Part shown: piece by piece, positions 49,501 to 62,315 of the stretch | Position numbering within the stretch: the first letter of the stretch is position 1 | Layout of the letters: each line of letters begins with the position of its first letter | Source of the DNA: Neckera pumila | Lineage: Eukaryota > Streptophyta > Bryopsida > Hypnales > Neckeraceae | Direction of reading: 5' to 3' | Assembly: GCA_963969595.1 (NCBI GenBank) | Contig: OZ018409.1 | Coordinates: forward strand, 18,322,975-18,386,974 | DNA: 64,000 nucleotides | Made by a program: the position numbers and the translations under genes | The notes under the pieces: generated by a model | What the model was told of the DNA's origin: nothing | Database searches by the model: none | Seen by the model: the letters and a program-made list of their open reading frames with translations, nothing else

Positions 49501-50569
49501 ATGTTGTGGTTGGCTTTGCAAAGAGGTTGCAATTAGATTTAGTTCCCTTAATCTGAGGCGAAATTCCATTCCAACTGCTCATATGAGTACCACTCGACTA
49601 CCGTAGTGCAGCTTACAAATCAGATTATTAGCAACCAAAAAGAAAATTATAATTATCGTATTACAAGTATCAGTTTCATGATTGTTTTTTTAATTGAGAA
49701 AGTGTTTAGATATTAGGGATGTCCATTTTCAATCCGTCTGAAGGCATATAATTGTTTTCCAAATCTAGTGACGTGCTGAAGAAGCAGTTTCAAAAATCTG
49801 CAATATTACTTGAACATCATAGAGGACTTGCTTTGCGGAAGAAACAATGCAGCGTCAGTCACTGAACTCACTGAAACGTGGGACTCATGTCACGCATGAC
49901 TTTTCGTCAACTGCTAAGGAGATGCAAAGCAGATTGAAAGCAAGCGGGTGCTACTGATACAACATTTATGAACACGAAGAGACTTCATTCCGGACGAGTA
50001 GTTGTCAGAGCGTGTTTGCTACTCATCCTTATAACTTTGCTTGCACGAAATTCAACGACAAAAACCAAACTACAAATCACAAACTAAATAGAATGACAAT
50101 TGCAATTGGACTCGCAAAAAATAACAGTACTTTAGGCGACTTGTTTAGATTCTAAGGTTCACACTCAACCGCTCAAAGGACCGACGGACAATTTCGTACA
50201 GTTTCAGGAATTGTCAGAAACTGACATTTTTAAGGCCACTGAAATACATCTCAAATTGAGAAAAAACGCCAGAAGGTTGTAAGACGAATAACTAATAATC
50301 TCAACGATTTGCAACCAATATCTCCAAGAATTCATCTACTAACCAAGGGGGCGCTTATCTATTGGAGAAAAAATGGCGTTTCTGTCAAAAGAGCTCCATG
50401 ATAATCGGTTGGACGTGACGCACTTCAGCATCCTCCCGAACGTTTTGTCATTACGGCTGGATCACCCTGCAAGAGCTTTTGACGCACTGCACTAGGTGCA
50501 CACGACACCCTTCCTAAAGGCCATCTTCTGATCTGTTGGAATATATTATGCAACCACCAATAACCTGAC

Positions 50570-52432
50570 TTACGCCTTCTGGAACGTCGAGGTTGGTTGA
50601 GCACGGAGAGCGGCACGTCGAGCTCGAGGGCGCATCTCACGAACTTTGCGTGGAGGCATCTCGAATATGTCCATTTGCTCAGGAGGAAACGGATGCTCTC
50701 CTTCTGGGAAAATACGTAACTTCAACATCCGATCCTGCATAACCAAAACAATAAATATAGACGAATCCTTTGTGCAGAACAGGGATTTCTCAGCAACTCA
50801 GGGAAACCAGAAAAAAGTTCAGGACAGAGTGAATCTAAAATGACTGCAGAGGCCACACCGTCAAACAAACACTCGAAATTTCTCCCAATTTCGCAGATCC
50901 TAAATATCGAAAATGCAATCACTCCACAATACAGACTCTCCAAGTAATGTCCAGAATACTAAACCATTATGTAATTGATCTCGTATTCTATACTGACCCC
51001 TGTTACTACCAACAACTCACCTATCCATACAAACGATCTTATTAGCAAGTGGTGTAAATGTCTTAGCTAAAAGCCTATAGCCACAGATCATTGAATGGAC
51101 CAAACAAGCAAGTTCAAAGAAGGCACTTACATCCCGCAGCTTGTTGCGAGGAAGCATGCGGTGTACAGCCTTGCGAAGCACTTCAGTCGAATCGCGTACC
51201 ATTTGTTCCTTAACAGTCCTCTCTTTAACATGACCTATGTAGCTGCGAGGAAAAACAGCATATTCTCAATAAGCAAATATTCCATATCCTGTTATTTAGA
51301 GAAAGGGCCGACTACAAAACAAATGCGAAATGACAATCACTGCAAACATCCATTCAGCCAGCTCCAATGCTACTATGCCATCAATAAACGGTCGAAATTA
51401 CATTCATCGGTTTAAAATTACATAAAGATCGATATGCATCTGCGTACCCTGTGTGCCAATAATACTTCTTATCAGTGAGTTTGTTTCCAGTAAGTGTAAT
51501 ATCTTTCGCATTCACGACTACACAAATGTCGCCCTTGTCTTCGTTAGGAGTGTAAGTGGGCTTGTCCTTGCCCTGTAGCACCACGGCTATCCTGGACGCC
51601 AGCCTCCCCAGGACCTGCACAGCAACTTTTCATGTCACAATCGCAGGACCTAAGACGTCTATTACAAGCAGTCCCTCCAAAGAAAATATCCATTTTTTTC
51701 CACCACATATGAACTCGATGTATAGTATACATGGATTCACTATTACAATAAACCCTTGAAGGCTCATATGGGGAACATACCTCCCCCTGGCAATCAAAAA
51801 GTCGCCATCGGAGACCTTTTGTAACTGCTGGAGTTAGTCCAGCTAGTGGTTTCTGCAACATTCCAACACGATTTGACCATTGGTGAACTTGTGCCCCGAT
51901 CGAAATTAATCAATCAAGACGAGCAATGCCAGTTCCAGAAATTCTCATTGTAACAGCAGAAAATGAATCCCGCAACCTAAACGACAAGTTCCCCAACATT
52001 AGCTTCCGGTTCATCTTTTTTCTGAGAACAGATAGCATGCGAATCTACTCTTCTAGAGCCCGAAACTGAGTGCTCGAACATGTAACAATGCTCATCATCG
52101 AAGGCTCCAAAGAAAGAGAAATGAAACAAATGACGCAGTTAAAATTCGTAATCTCTCGGTGTGATTTATTCGGATGCAATGCAATGTGATATATTCCGGC
52201 ACAAAATATAGTCTCTATCAATTCAAGAAAGTAAATCAAAATCACAAGTTCACATGAGATCCACTCCCAAAAATCCAATTGAGAGCCACCGCTGGGAGAG
52301 CAGAAGGAACAGCGACGAATTCACCCAAACTTGTCCAACACTCGACCACATTCCAAAACTCCAAGCTTGCAAGAAATGAATAACCTCATCAAATTATGAT
52401 AATACACTTACGCGAAGGAAGTACCGCGACAT
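50570..52432 (-). CDS. Organellar (mitochondrial-type) ribosomal protein uL13
   Basis: Exons 52432-52412, 51852-51781, 51614-51448, 51242-51131 and 50734-50570 join in phase to 178 residues. The core is bacterial-type L13: [79 protein letters not shown] and IFPEGEHP, then the basic [16 protein letters not shown] tail, which matches plant nuclear-encoded mitochondrial L13. Exon 1 encodes only MSRYFLR; with exon 2 ([13 protein letters not shown]) it makes a short N-terminus that could act in targeting. A plastid uL13 is less likely because the long plastid transit peptide is missing. The stop codon overlaps a strong donor motif (GGC|GTAAGT). Telo-boxes lie upstream. Confidence 0.92.
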
Positions 52433-52542
52433 CGCAGCTCCTCGAGGGAATCACTTCGAGGTCAACCAAATAATCGTCCAAGTGTTTCAAAAGGGGCTCA
52501 AACTGAAAGCACCAACAGCCTGTAGGACGATCGCGAAATCCT

Positions 52543-52551
52543 AAACCCTAA
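52543..52551 (-). promoter_or_regulatory. Telo-box upstream of uL13
   Basis: AAACCCTAA on the plus strand about 110 bases upstream of the uL13 start codon. The position matches that of the telo-box upstream of RPL10. Confidence 0.55.
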
Positions 52552-52635
52552 CCCCGAATCCAAAAACAACCGGGTCAAGGAGCGAGGATGGTAAGTGAAA
52601 GATCCAGGCGATTCAGGGAAACAAAGACTACTTCA

Positions 52636-52925
52636 GGCTTGTTCTTAATCTGCCTGTAGCAACTGGGAATCGCCCCGAAACAATACCAAAACGCGAACTA
52701 CCAAATTGACCCAAACCCAACAAAAGTAAGACCATTACAGCGACGATCAGAAGCCCTAAAAACTCCAGACATCAAACCTCACCAGTCTCCGGATCGTAAA
52801 ACAAAAGTTTCTTCAACACAGATACCAAGCACCCAGCCAAACGCAGGATGGACCGAGACGGAGGAGAAGAATTCGTATGGCTGAGCTCCATTCACCCCAA
52901 CGAGGGCTCTAAACCCTAAACCCTC
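52636..52925 (-). pseudogene. Duplicated fragment of the RPL10 gene (exon 2 start and intron 1)
   Basis: 52636-52661 is nearly identical to the RPL10 exon 2 start at 42559-42584, shared text GGCTTGTTCTTAATCTGCC, coding for CYRQIKNKP on the minus strand. Intron 1 sequence follows, including GATACCAAGCACCCA and CGCAGGATGGACC (52820-52855 against 42778-42812). The acceptor CAG is lost and the coding part is only about nine codons. The right end carries TAAACCCTAAACCCTC next to a CTCCATTCACCCC block like that of the RPL10 promoter, so the copy may include promoter sequence. Confidence 0.75.
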
Positions 52926-54216
52926 GGCTGTCACGTCCTGCAAACCGGCAACTTCTAGCGTCTCGATTGCACCTGAAATGTGCAACTATCCTAGATTTGA
53001 GATGTATCTTAAACCCCTTACAGTGCGTTCGCTGAAGGGGAATGTAGATTTGGGCAAAAATAAACTATGGCTTGAGAAGAATTTGGATGTAAGATTTTTT
53101 ATTTTTGCTAAATTTTTTTCTCTCCATCTCTATATGAAGTGATTTTGAAGCATACACAACAACTAATCATATAGATGAAGACTAAACAAAATTGACTTTT
53201 TAACATACTACGGTATTAAAGTTCACAATAAAACTCTTGCTTTTTGAACTTATAGGAAAGTTTTTGAAGACATTTACAATTTATGTAGTGGGACACCATG
53301 ACTCTCAAATGTTGGATCTTGGAGGGGTTGATATTTTAATATATCATTTTACTATACAAACACAATATTAGCAAGGGTAAGTGTTCATCTGGCATTAACA
53401 AGAATACTACAAAGTGTTAGATAAAACTCCTAAATTTGGACATCATTGATTGATTTCACATTAGTGGTGTCACCACGCTTACAACCTTATTTATCATACA
53501 ACTTTATTTGGTGCAAAGGTTAGGCCTAAAGATTATTGCAATGCTTACATTCCCATGTCACTTTACACTCATATTCTAATTTTTTTTTTCATTAAGCCTT
53601 TGAGTTGCCACTACACCTAAAACTACTTTTTGCCCACTAGTATCTCCAAAATATGAAGATTGAGACCTTCAAAAAGGTTCCTCATGAAAGTTGTGATCTA
53701 GTCATGCACTTATTGATGAAGGTGAAAGGATAGACTAGAACCAATCTTATCATTTCCCAAATCAACTCCAAATAGGATTGAAAGGTCTAAATGTGTGCAA
53801 GTGAGAATACTTCATATCAATCACAATTGTCGTAGTCTTGAGCTCCCTAGTAATTGTCAAGTGAGCACTTACCTCAACTTCATTGCAAGTTACATTATGT
53901 CAATAGGTAGGGACTTCCAAATGTGCCATATATCCAAATGCGCCATTTTCATTAGATGTACATCTAATGAAAAAACAATTTCATCTGTACGAATAGTTGA
54001 TATGTGCTTCACCAACCATACTCCACATGAGGGATCTTGGTCTCAATTCAAGTAATAAATAAAGAATGAAAGTTAAAACTAACAACCTCAATTATTGCAG
54101 TTTACACATCTGTAGTTATATCATTCCAATTATCTGAAACCTGGAATTGAACCAGTTTATCCACACAACCTTTGGAATTGAAAAGTGAAACATAGTCTAA
54201 TTTCTTTAAGATATGT
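52926..54216. other. Intergenic DNA, no gene seen
   Basis: No coding exon. AT-rich, unlike the flanking gene-bearing DNA. Confidence 0.45.
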
Positions 54217-54543
54217 AAGGTAATAGGTCCAAAAATTGCCCATTTAAGAGCTAAAAGTGAGTTTTGGGGAGGCAAAGCTTCTTGAAATAATTTTCAGTAA
54301 ATTTTCCTTGAAAGACAAGAGAAATTGGAATCTAGCCCAAGTCCTTTCATTTTTTTTGGAGCTTCTTGGAATTAGTTATGAAATTTTGAAGTTGAAGTGG
54401 CATAGGGCTCTAAAATTGCCCACCCCTAAAATGTACACTGTTTGTACATTGCTAAAGGCTATGAAAAGCAACATGTACAAAAAATGTACATTTGAGTAGG
54501 GTGGGCGATTTTACAGGTGTGCGATTTCAGAGCCTGTTACCTT
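54217..54543. mobile_element. AAGGTAA MITE, 327 bp
   Basis: The ends AAGGTAATAGGTCCAAAAAT and the inverted AGAGCCTGTTACCTT pair imperfectly, with GGGCGATTTTA against GGGCAATTTTT further in. A TGTACA-containing palindromic block lies in the middle. A partial relative sits at 36664-36885. Confidence 0.55.
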
Positions 54544-55267
54544 AACACAACGTCATTTCCAAACAATGAATCAAAACATTCAAACATAAAATGTCCCTTT
54601 CAGAATAATTAAAAATTTCAAATTACCCAACTATACTAGTAGTGGCGGTGAAAAATAAATGTCACCTACAGAATTAGTGTCACTACAATTTTGTGGGGTG
54701 AAAAGTAGTACAATACAGTAATACTTCAACTTTCACTACCGGTAATCTAAAATAGTACTCCGTACTCCGTATCACTTTTCAGTAGATCAGTGTCACACGA
54801 ACTAATGATAAATCAGTGTACTCTACTTCAGATCAAATGGACACCCATACAAGTTATCACGAATGACGAAACCAACAAGAATAGAAGAAATTCGAGCAAA
54901 ATATTAATTTACTGAATTTGTCGCCGGGATAGAAAACTGCTTTACATTTATGGTCCAAATGTAAACTGGACTGTAAAAAACACAAAAAAATGATACACTC
55001 CTAACGAATCGCCTAAACTATCATATGCAACAAGATTACGAAAGAGTGCACCCTTCACGTATTCACTCGTGAATATGAGTTCTCTGTGAAGCGATAGTAG
55101 ACTCCCATACATAGTGAAATGATGTACTCAAAAAACAGCTGCACAAGGAAACAACAAAAATATAAGATGTGACGAGCATGTCACTAAAAAAGTGCTTACA
55201 ACAAGCAAAAGGCATTGGAAAAGAACGTGAAGCCTACGATTGAAAGGACTTGGTTCCAGATTTTGGG

Positions 55268-58200
55268 TTAGCGTAAGTAGCACTGAAGTAATAAACTGTC
55301 TTATTAAAAAATACCTGAATCTTTGATGGAAGGGCACGCCATTTGTCAAGGTTTGGTATTGCCTGCAAAAACAGCCAACGTGCATCAGCGTCGATAATTC
55401 AAATGCTTTCATTTTACAATGTAGCCTTAAATAAACAGAAATGCCGACATTTCATTTCTTAGAATCAAAGCAAAGCAAGCCTGACTAGGCAGTGACAAGA
55501 ACAGGAGAAGCTTACCTCAAAACCGCTCACACCAAGGACAGTCACACGGTAAGCAATGCCGACAGCCATGTATACGACAAACGCAAGCACCAACCTGCAC
55601 AAGCACTTCCTGAAGTCAATTTCTTGGCTGCTTGAAAATACAAGAACAATATTAGCCTCTACACAGAAATTAATTTATTCCCAGAAAACATTCATCAGTA
55701 CGAGGTGTTGAACACTGCGGCACTCAGGTTAACTGTCTGAACCTCATTCCTGTATTGGAAGGGTCCAAGGAAGCTGGGAAACCTTCCTATAAATTAAAAA
55801 CCCAGACGGCTTGAAAAGCAGACAAAGACAATCCCAACAAAGCCAAGACATTCATTCACTAGATGATGTCGATTTTTTGGTACTGCACACAAATCCTCAA
55901 CAAATCCAAAAAAATTCGTGACTACTTCGGCCAAAGGACCGTTAACAATCAGATATAAACAGTCCTCTTCTCACTTAGTTGACTTGCAGATAGACTTACA
56001 AGAAAACTAGGGAACCAAACCAGCCCCATCCTCCTTTGCTCACATTTGTCACAACTGGGCAACCTGCAGGATGGTTTAAAATGGTCTCCTGCTCATAAAA
56101 TTAGAAATAGATGCATCAGTTTTGTGATTAAGACCTAACTGAAGGTGAATATGATACTTGCGCAGAATAGGCTTTCATGGTCTAGGGAACGCAAGCAAGA
56201 ACATCCTACCAAAACAAGAATCAAATTTGTGAAATGGTCAACCAACAACAGAAGTTCCAAAAACGTCAAGTAGTCCTAATACACACAGTGGTTCACTGAA
56301 ATCATAAGACCAACTAGTTACATATCTAGTGCAAGCATTTAAGAACACAATTTAGGAGCCACTTCAACTCTACTTTGCTTAGTATATTCTCCTTCTCAGG
56401 ATTATTTATGAGTATCGACAATCTCTACGTGTTAAAATAAGAACCTAAACTACAACAGGCTCTGCCAGCGTAACAGTCGCCAATGTAGCCAGTGTAGCTT
56501 TTCATGTGATGCCAACCTACTCAAACTTCCTCACATTCGCTGTAAACGTAGCTTCTGTCACGTAAAGCCTCCTCCCCCTCGGTTCAGAGCCAACAAAAGA
56601 CTTTGGCTAGTTTCACAAGAGACATGACTCAGTGGATGATCAACGATTCTGTTTCGAGAATTGACATGCCTAGACTTTGATTTCAATATGAACATCTAGG
56701 TAACTAAAGTTAGCCACTTACATAGTCGCAACCACCTCCCGTTTTATTTGTCACAGTAGTCGGTGCCTGCACAGAAAGAAACACATAAGAGGAAGAGCAA
56801 TCGGCACCCCTACGTCCCCTGTTCAAATACGATCAAATATGTCGCATAGCAATTACTTTTGAGATTATTCACAGAAACGTAGTTCAGTTGGATCCTGATC
56901 ATGAAACTAATGTGCAGATATCTAATGTAGTTTACACCCATATGATCTGAATCTCTTAACCCCTAAGTGCCCAAGCGGCCAACATGGCAGCCTTGTTATC
57001 GACAGGAGTTGAAATAAATCATATAGGAAGCTTCAAGGTAACACCATATATCAATAGACAGAAGAAATCATGTCCTATATTTTTTGAATCACAAAAATAT
57101 GCTTTGAAAGTTACTTTAATAACTTTTAAAGTATAATTTCCATTTTCAGATTGGGTTTAAGGAGGTAACATCAATATAAGTTTATCCTTTCCAGTTTACA
57201 TGAACGAAAGGAATGGTACTCTCGAGCGACACAACTTCAAGAGTTGTGTCCACATGGAGCTCACAACTACTCATCTCCATTCAACCCATCAGTTATGTTG
57301 GAAATTGTAAACCAACATACCTTGGCTCCAGAATGACTGCACTGCACCAAAACTGAGAATGAACAATCCGGCTCCGCCTTCTTGTTGCATGAGGTCATAT
57401 TGACTCTAACACCTTGCTCTGGTTTGTTCTGATCTGACGAGCAACACAAAAAACGAGCCAATCAAAATAAAAAATATTTACATAACAATCCATGAAAATA
57501 TATGGATATACTTCTAACATACGTCACAGAGAGCAAATAATTCATGATTAGTTGTGACGTTTCTGGTATGTTAAGTAAAGCACGTGTCATTGCGAGGAGC
57601 ATGTGTCATATATTGATATACAAATAAGATTAGATAATGGAGTTGTACCTATTAAGGAGTATTGAACGTTCCCGGGGAATCCAAGGGTTGTACACACAGA
57701 ATAACCTGAAATATGATAACATAATACAGGTCAAAATAGCTGCGTCGGTAAACTTGATTTTCGTAGTCAGAATGAAGAGTACTATTCAACGTAAACGCTC
57801 AAAAATCAAACGTATCTATAATTTAGAAAGTTGAGTTTGCCAATTGCCAAGATCAAATAGTGCGTGTGGCCACCCACGCTGTGTAATGGTCTACAATAGA
57901 CATGTGCGAAGCAACGAGTAGAATTTTATTCTCTCAAATACTACAAATCGGCTGCTTATTACTATGGAGGACCCGGAGGACGAAACTCAACATCCTATTA
58001 GAACGCTGGGTTTCCAAAGCGGGTCCCCTAAAATTCAGATAATCAGGTTACTGAAAAACAGAACTGGATCGGAGAATAGAACAAGTTGCTTAGAAACATC
58101 AGGACGAACCAGGATAAGATGAAGACATAATTGCACTGCAAGTTTCACCACAGTGCCCCGCACCACCGCAAGCCTGACGAAAATATTCAAAAACCAAAGA

Positions 58201-59344
58201 GCATCAGTCCCTGTACTATATTTATCCTTTACATTGAAAACAACTGCAAAAACATCATTAGTTGGGGTAAAACGAGCTACAAATACTTGAACAGTAGTAA
58301 GGAAATCAATATAAGTAATCTTTGCAGATTTGGTCTCTGAGTTCCATTCAGTTGCCAAGTAGGGTTTGTGATAAGACCATCCATGTACCAAAAAGCGTTA
58401 CAATATCAAGATTCAGAGTTTAGTGCCAATAGGATATTCTTTGTCAAATAGTATTTCCGCCATCATGCAAAACCAATGTTCTCCAGGGGTTGAGCAATAG
58501 GGAAAAAAGAATCTTGGGGTCTAGAATTTCTTCCAGCGGAAGCCAGAAATTGGAATTCAAAATTCAGCACAAAGTTTCGTCCCGATAAACCAAAGACGGA
58601 AAGACACTAATGACAGATCGGCATCCTAATGCTTGCAAGGAGTTAGAATTGATACCTCACAGTTTTCGCAGAGAGGGGGATTGAAGTTGAACTTCATGTG
58701 CTCACATAACTGGTTCACAAAGAGTATTATCTCAGTACCGTAAGGCAACTACTCGGTGAAATTAGAAAAAATATTTTCTTATTAAACCCTAAAAGAACCC
58801 CAGACAAGAGAAAACAATTAACAAGAAGTAAAACGATGGCAGCAGCAATGCATGAAATACCTGGAACCAGTAGTTCGTCTCTCCTTCATTCGTTTTCGCA
58901 GTGACCTTGTAAAACCTTGAGCACACGATTCAGTAAAGTTCAGAACAAACACAAACCAAAATTATAAAAAAAAACTCGTAGACAACAATTGCCCTCGAGT
59001 TCGCATCTAGAATTCACGCAAGCGCGATCGCCATCATTAAACCAAGCTTGTAACACAACGCACGGCTTCTCATACCAAATAAAAAAGAACAAGAATTCCA
59101 ATCATCATTGCGTTTGCTGTAACGAACTCCCAAGGAAGTACTAGTACCCGTCTTCGCTCAAGATTCCATGAGGGAAAGCTTTGGTCGGAGTAGCCAGATG
59201 GAAGCTGAATTTCTTCTTACTCCTAATAGCGGACCATTCACAAGCGTCGGAATTCGCCGAATTCGAACACGTCTCCTCAGCCGCCCCGATCTGGACAAGC
59301 GATAGAAGAGCAACAAACAGCGGCAGCAGCCGCAGCCACCCCAT
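55268..59344 (-). CDS. ATG27-like / MRH-type single-pass membrane protein
   Basis: Exons 59344-59148, 58915-58861, 58709-58656, 58173-58110, 57705-57649, 57433-57321, 56766-56722, 56088-56000, 55594-55516 and 55362-55315 agree in phase; a last exon at 55282-55268 (CYLR-stop) is the least certain. The product is about 271 residues. There is a signal peptide (GWLRLLPLFVALLSLVQIGA), then a cysteine-rich lumenal domain with SEDGFYKV, YWFQLCEHMKFNFNPPLCEN, ACGGAGHCGETCSA, YSVCTTLG, VRVNMTSCNKK and NHPAGCPVV. This order fits the plant ATG27-like family with mannose-6-phosphate-receptor homology. GGWGWFGSLVF leads into one membrane span, followed by the family motif IPNLDKWRALPSKIQ. By homology it acts in the endomembrane system (Golgi, endosome, autophagy); no direct evidence here. 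The cytosolic tail may be truncated if the final exon is wrong. Confidence 0.85.
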
Positions 59345-59928
59345 GGCGGAAATCCAAATCCAAATCCAAACAAGGGACTCCCAAGATGGGAATTCCGGCC
59401 AACAGCAAGAAACAAGTCTCTACAAACGGCACTTCACCTCGCAGACTCCAAACCTAATCCCCTGTTCGGCCATATTCCAACTCCAGCTCTGTGCGCGCAG
59501 CTCAAACTTCTATACCAGCTGCAATAGAATTATGAAGACACGGATCGACGCCCCGGCAAGACGAGCTGCACGTTACACAGCAAGCGTGCATCGTAAACTT
59601 CACGTGTGGATTTGCTGCGGCAATCCTTAGAATTGTCGTCCGCCCGCGAGCTCACGACTAAACCCGGTTTTTAAGGATTATCGAAATCCTCAAAAACCCT
59701 CCTCAGTGGATGAAGTTGCTGAAGCGCTTCATATTCTTGGGATGATATCCCTCGATTTGGATGAATGTCTGTATATAAGTTGTGGATGAATGTGTGAGTT
59801 TTGGATGAAGCTACATGTATTTGAATGAATGGCTCAGATGACAATCAGTTTTCATCCATATTTGCTAAGTTTTATAAATAGCTTCTTTGCTTCAGTGAAG
59901 ATTGCCTTTTACATTGACTAATTTAAAC
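59345..59928. other. Upstream region of the ATG27-like gene
   Basis: Higher GC than the following DNA. It should contain the 5' UTR and promoter. No TATA position is clear and no other exon is recognised. Confidence 0.5.
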
Positions 59929-60145
59929 TTAACCTTGTAATGCCATTGTGGACACTAAGTATTCGATGGATGATAGAGAATTTTTCCATATAAGATAGAA
60001 GTGTAATTGTTCATCCTTAGAATTGTGTGCAAAAAAAAGAGGTCTTGCACAATAGTTTGACCTCCAATGAGTACTTTTGGTTTCTTTATACAATATATCA
60101 AAAATGATGATTTCCATGGTGATCAGCACGTCTTTACAAGGTTAA
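59929..60145. mobile_element. Short TTAA MITE, 217 bp
   Basis: Starts TTAACCTTGTAATGCC and ends TCTTTACAAGGTTAA, a clean inverted pair with TTAA at each border. The interior contains GGATGATAGAGAAT and TTTGACCTCCAATGAG, shared with 33448-33676, 32929-33451 and, inverted, 13047-13280. Confidence 0.8.
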
Positions 60146-60978
60146 TGCTTGCAAGCTTAGGACAAAATCAAGAATTGGTCTAAAATATGATTGAAAAAAA
60201 GTGATGTATAAACACTAACTCTAGGAATGATTACTTTGTACTGTAAATATTTTTTCAAATTTAAATAACCATTATAAAATTAATTTAGAAGCATTTAATT
60301 TCAAAAAATTGCCAAAAGTATAATTTCTATTTTTAGCATTTGGAATTTTAGTATAATATACTAGATGGCTATGAGGTTATGAACATGGCGTAATATTAAC
60401 TTCAATTTTTTTTTAAATTATATTCTCTCCTAAAGGTTCAAAGTCATACATTGGATTTTTAGGGGGATGAAGAGATTCTATTTTGATGTCAAATTTTATT
60501 ATAATTCTTTGAAATTTTATAGGATTAAAATATACATTCATTTGATACTTAAGAAGGAAAGTTATGCCCTCCTAAACATCAAAAGGATCATGAACACAAG
60601 CAACAACAAAAACCAAAAAAGTTACAAATTAAATTTTTTTATTTTTGTTCACTCATAGAGTATAATACTGTCTAGATGGAAAATTTTGATGCATTCTACT
60701 TGGATTCGTCATGTTAAACCTTACAAAAAGTCTTGTTTTTTAACCAATTAGTGCACTTCTTTGAAAAAAGAGCTTATAGAACTTGTTTATGAGATTAAAT
60801 TTTCACAATTTTTCACAATAAAAATGTCTCCAAGGGGATATTGCTTGGTACTATAAAATTTTCTACAATTAGAATTTAGAACTATGAACAGTTTAATTTT
60901 CACTATTATCTTATCCTTACTTAAGGGGATTGAAAATCAGGTACTAAAAGGCATCTTTTTCTTTTCCTTTGAACACTA
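60146..60978. other. AT-rich spacer, no gene seen
   Basis: Very AT-rich. One 63-codon open frame at 60467-60658 has the low-complexity Lys/Asn/Ile composition expected by chance and no domain. Confidence 0.5.
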
Positions 60979-61779
60979 TTAACCTCTAAAGGTCCAATTC
61001 AGAATTGCCATTTCTATAGCAAAGAGTAAAAAAATTTGAAAATTGTTTTTTTTGCACATCTAACGATAGGATCTTACACCGTACTAGTATGAGAATGTAT
61101 TAATATCTTTTAGATGGAATTAAAATGCACTAGTCCCAATGGTGAGATTGTTTAAGCAAAAAAACTAATCCACGTGGACCTTTTCTTTTTGAAAAATTGT
61201 AAGAATTGCATTCAAAATGAATCCTACAAGTTATTTTTTTCAAAAAGATGTTGTCAATGCCCAATTGTCTATAACTTTTTCATAACAAATCAAAATGGAA
61301 TGAATCAAAGCTTTCTAGATAGGCAAAAATATAATCTATAAGAAAAAAAAATTAAAAATTGAACTTTTTGCAAAATTATTTTTGCTGCCCATCCACCTCT
61401 ATTTTGAGCTTATTTGGGTATAACTTTTGTTCCGGGCACCAATTGAAAAAAAAAACTATATTCCTATGAACCTTAGCAGTTTTTCTATCTTCAAAAAAAA
61501 TTTTAAACAATCACAACAAAAATTTAGCCCGTAGACACCTACCCAAAATCCCATTTGTCCCTTGAAGGGACAATGGGCCTTTAAAGATTAAACTACAATC
61601 TCTATGGTCAAAGTGTAAGAAGTTTTCTACAAATTTCATACATTTAAGTCTAATGCAAGATCCTTTGATTAATGTGCAAAAAATAATATTTTTTTCATTG
61701 CAATTAGATAAATTGCAAATAATAGTTTTCGAAGTGTTTTTCTGGTGAAATTTAGTAATATTAAACATTTAGAGGTTAA
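60979..61779. mobile_element. TTAA-bounded element(s), decayed
   Basis: Starts TTAACCTCTAAAGGTCC. One closing terminus (GGGCCTTTAAAGATTAA) ends at 61591 and a second (ACATTTAGAGGTTAA) at 61779. The first part is the inverted form of the second long type; the rest may be a second, internally deleted copy sharing the TTAA at 61588-61591. Confidence 0.55.
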
Positions 61780-62038
61780 AATCATTACTACTTTTTAAAA
61801 TAGAAAAATATTGAAATTCTTGATGAATTGTTCTTTTATTACTAATTAAAAGTGCACAAGTTATAGGGCACACTTGCTTTTACAAACATTTTTAAAGACA
61901 AACTATTGCCTCTTAGAAGGACTTGAAAAAAAAAACTTTGAAGTTTAGACACTATAATCTTGCAATTGATGGGTGGTTTCAATATTAAATTTAAAGAAGA
62001 TGTGTTCAAGGAACTCAATTATGTGATCATACAATTGA

Positions 62039-62315
62039 CTATTAGAGGGAATTTAGGGACCTTGGAGGGACGTTGCAGGCTTGTTTTCCAATCTGGCCTA
62101 ATTATGTGGACACCGATACGGGTTCTTAGAAAATATTTACTAAATTTTTTAAATTTTTTTAAATTTCAAATATCATTTTATATTATTTTTTATTTTTTCC
62201 AAAAAGGATGTGGTAGTTGCTGTGCTACATCAGTCAACTAGTGCAACTGCGTTCCTGCAGTCTAGGAATGCAAAGAAACTCGCAACCCTCTAAGGCTCCC
62301 GAATCTCCTCTAATG
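62039..62315. mobile_element. CATTAGA-type MITE, third copy
   Basis: Starts with CTATTAGAGGGAATTTAGGG and ends CCCGAATCTCCTCTAATG. The termini match the elements at 13357-13652 and 33037-33320. Confidence 0.65.

Noticed and set aside
56940..57020. TTAACCCCTAAGTGCCC motif as a complete TTAA element within the ATG27-like intron
   Set aside because: Only a left terminus could be found; no matching right end before the next exon, so it is at most a fragment.
59181..59630. 149-codon plus-strand ORF over the start of the ATG27-like gene
   Set aside because: Antisense to exon 1 with its signal peptide and to the promoter; no recognisable product.
60467..60658. 63-codon ORF in AT-rich DNA
   Set aside because: Composition (Lys, Asn, Ile, Phe, Tyr) is that of translated random AT-rich sequence; no splice context or domain.
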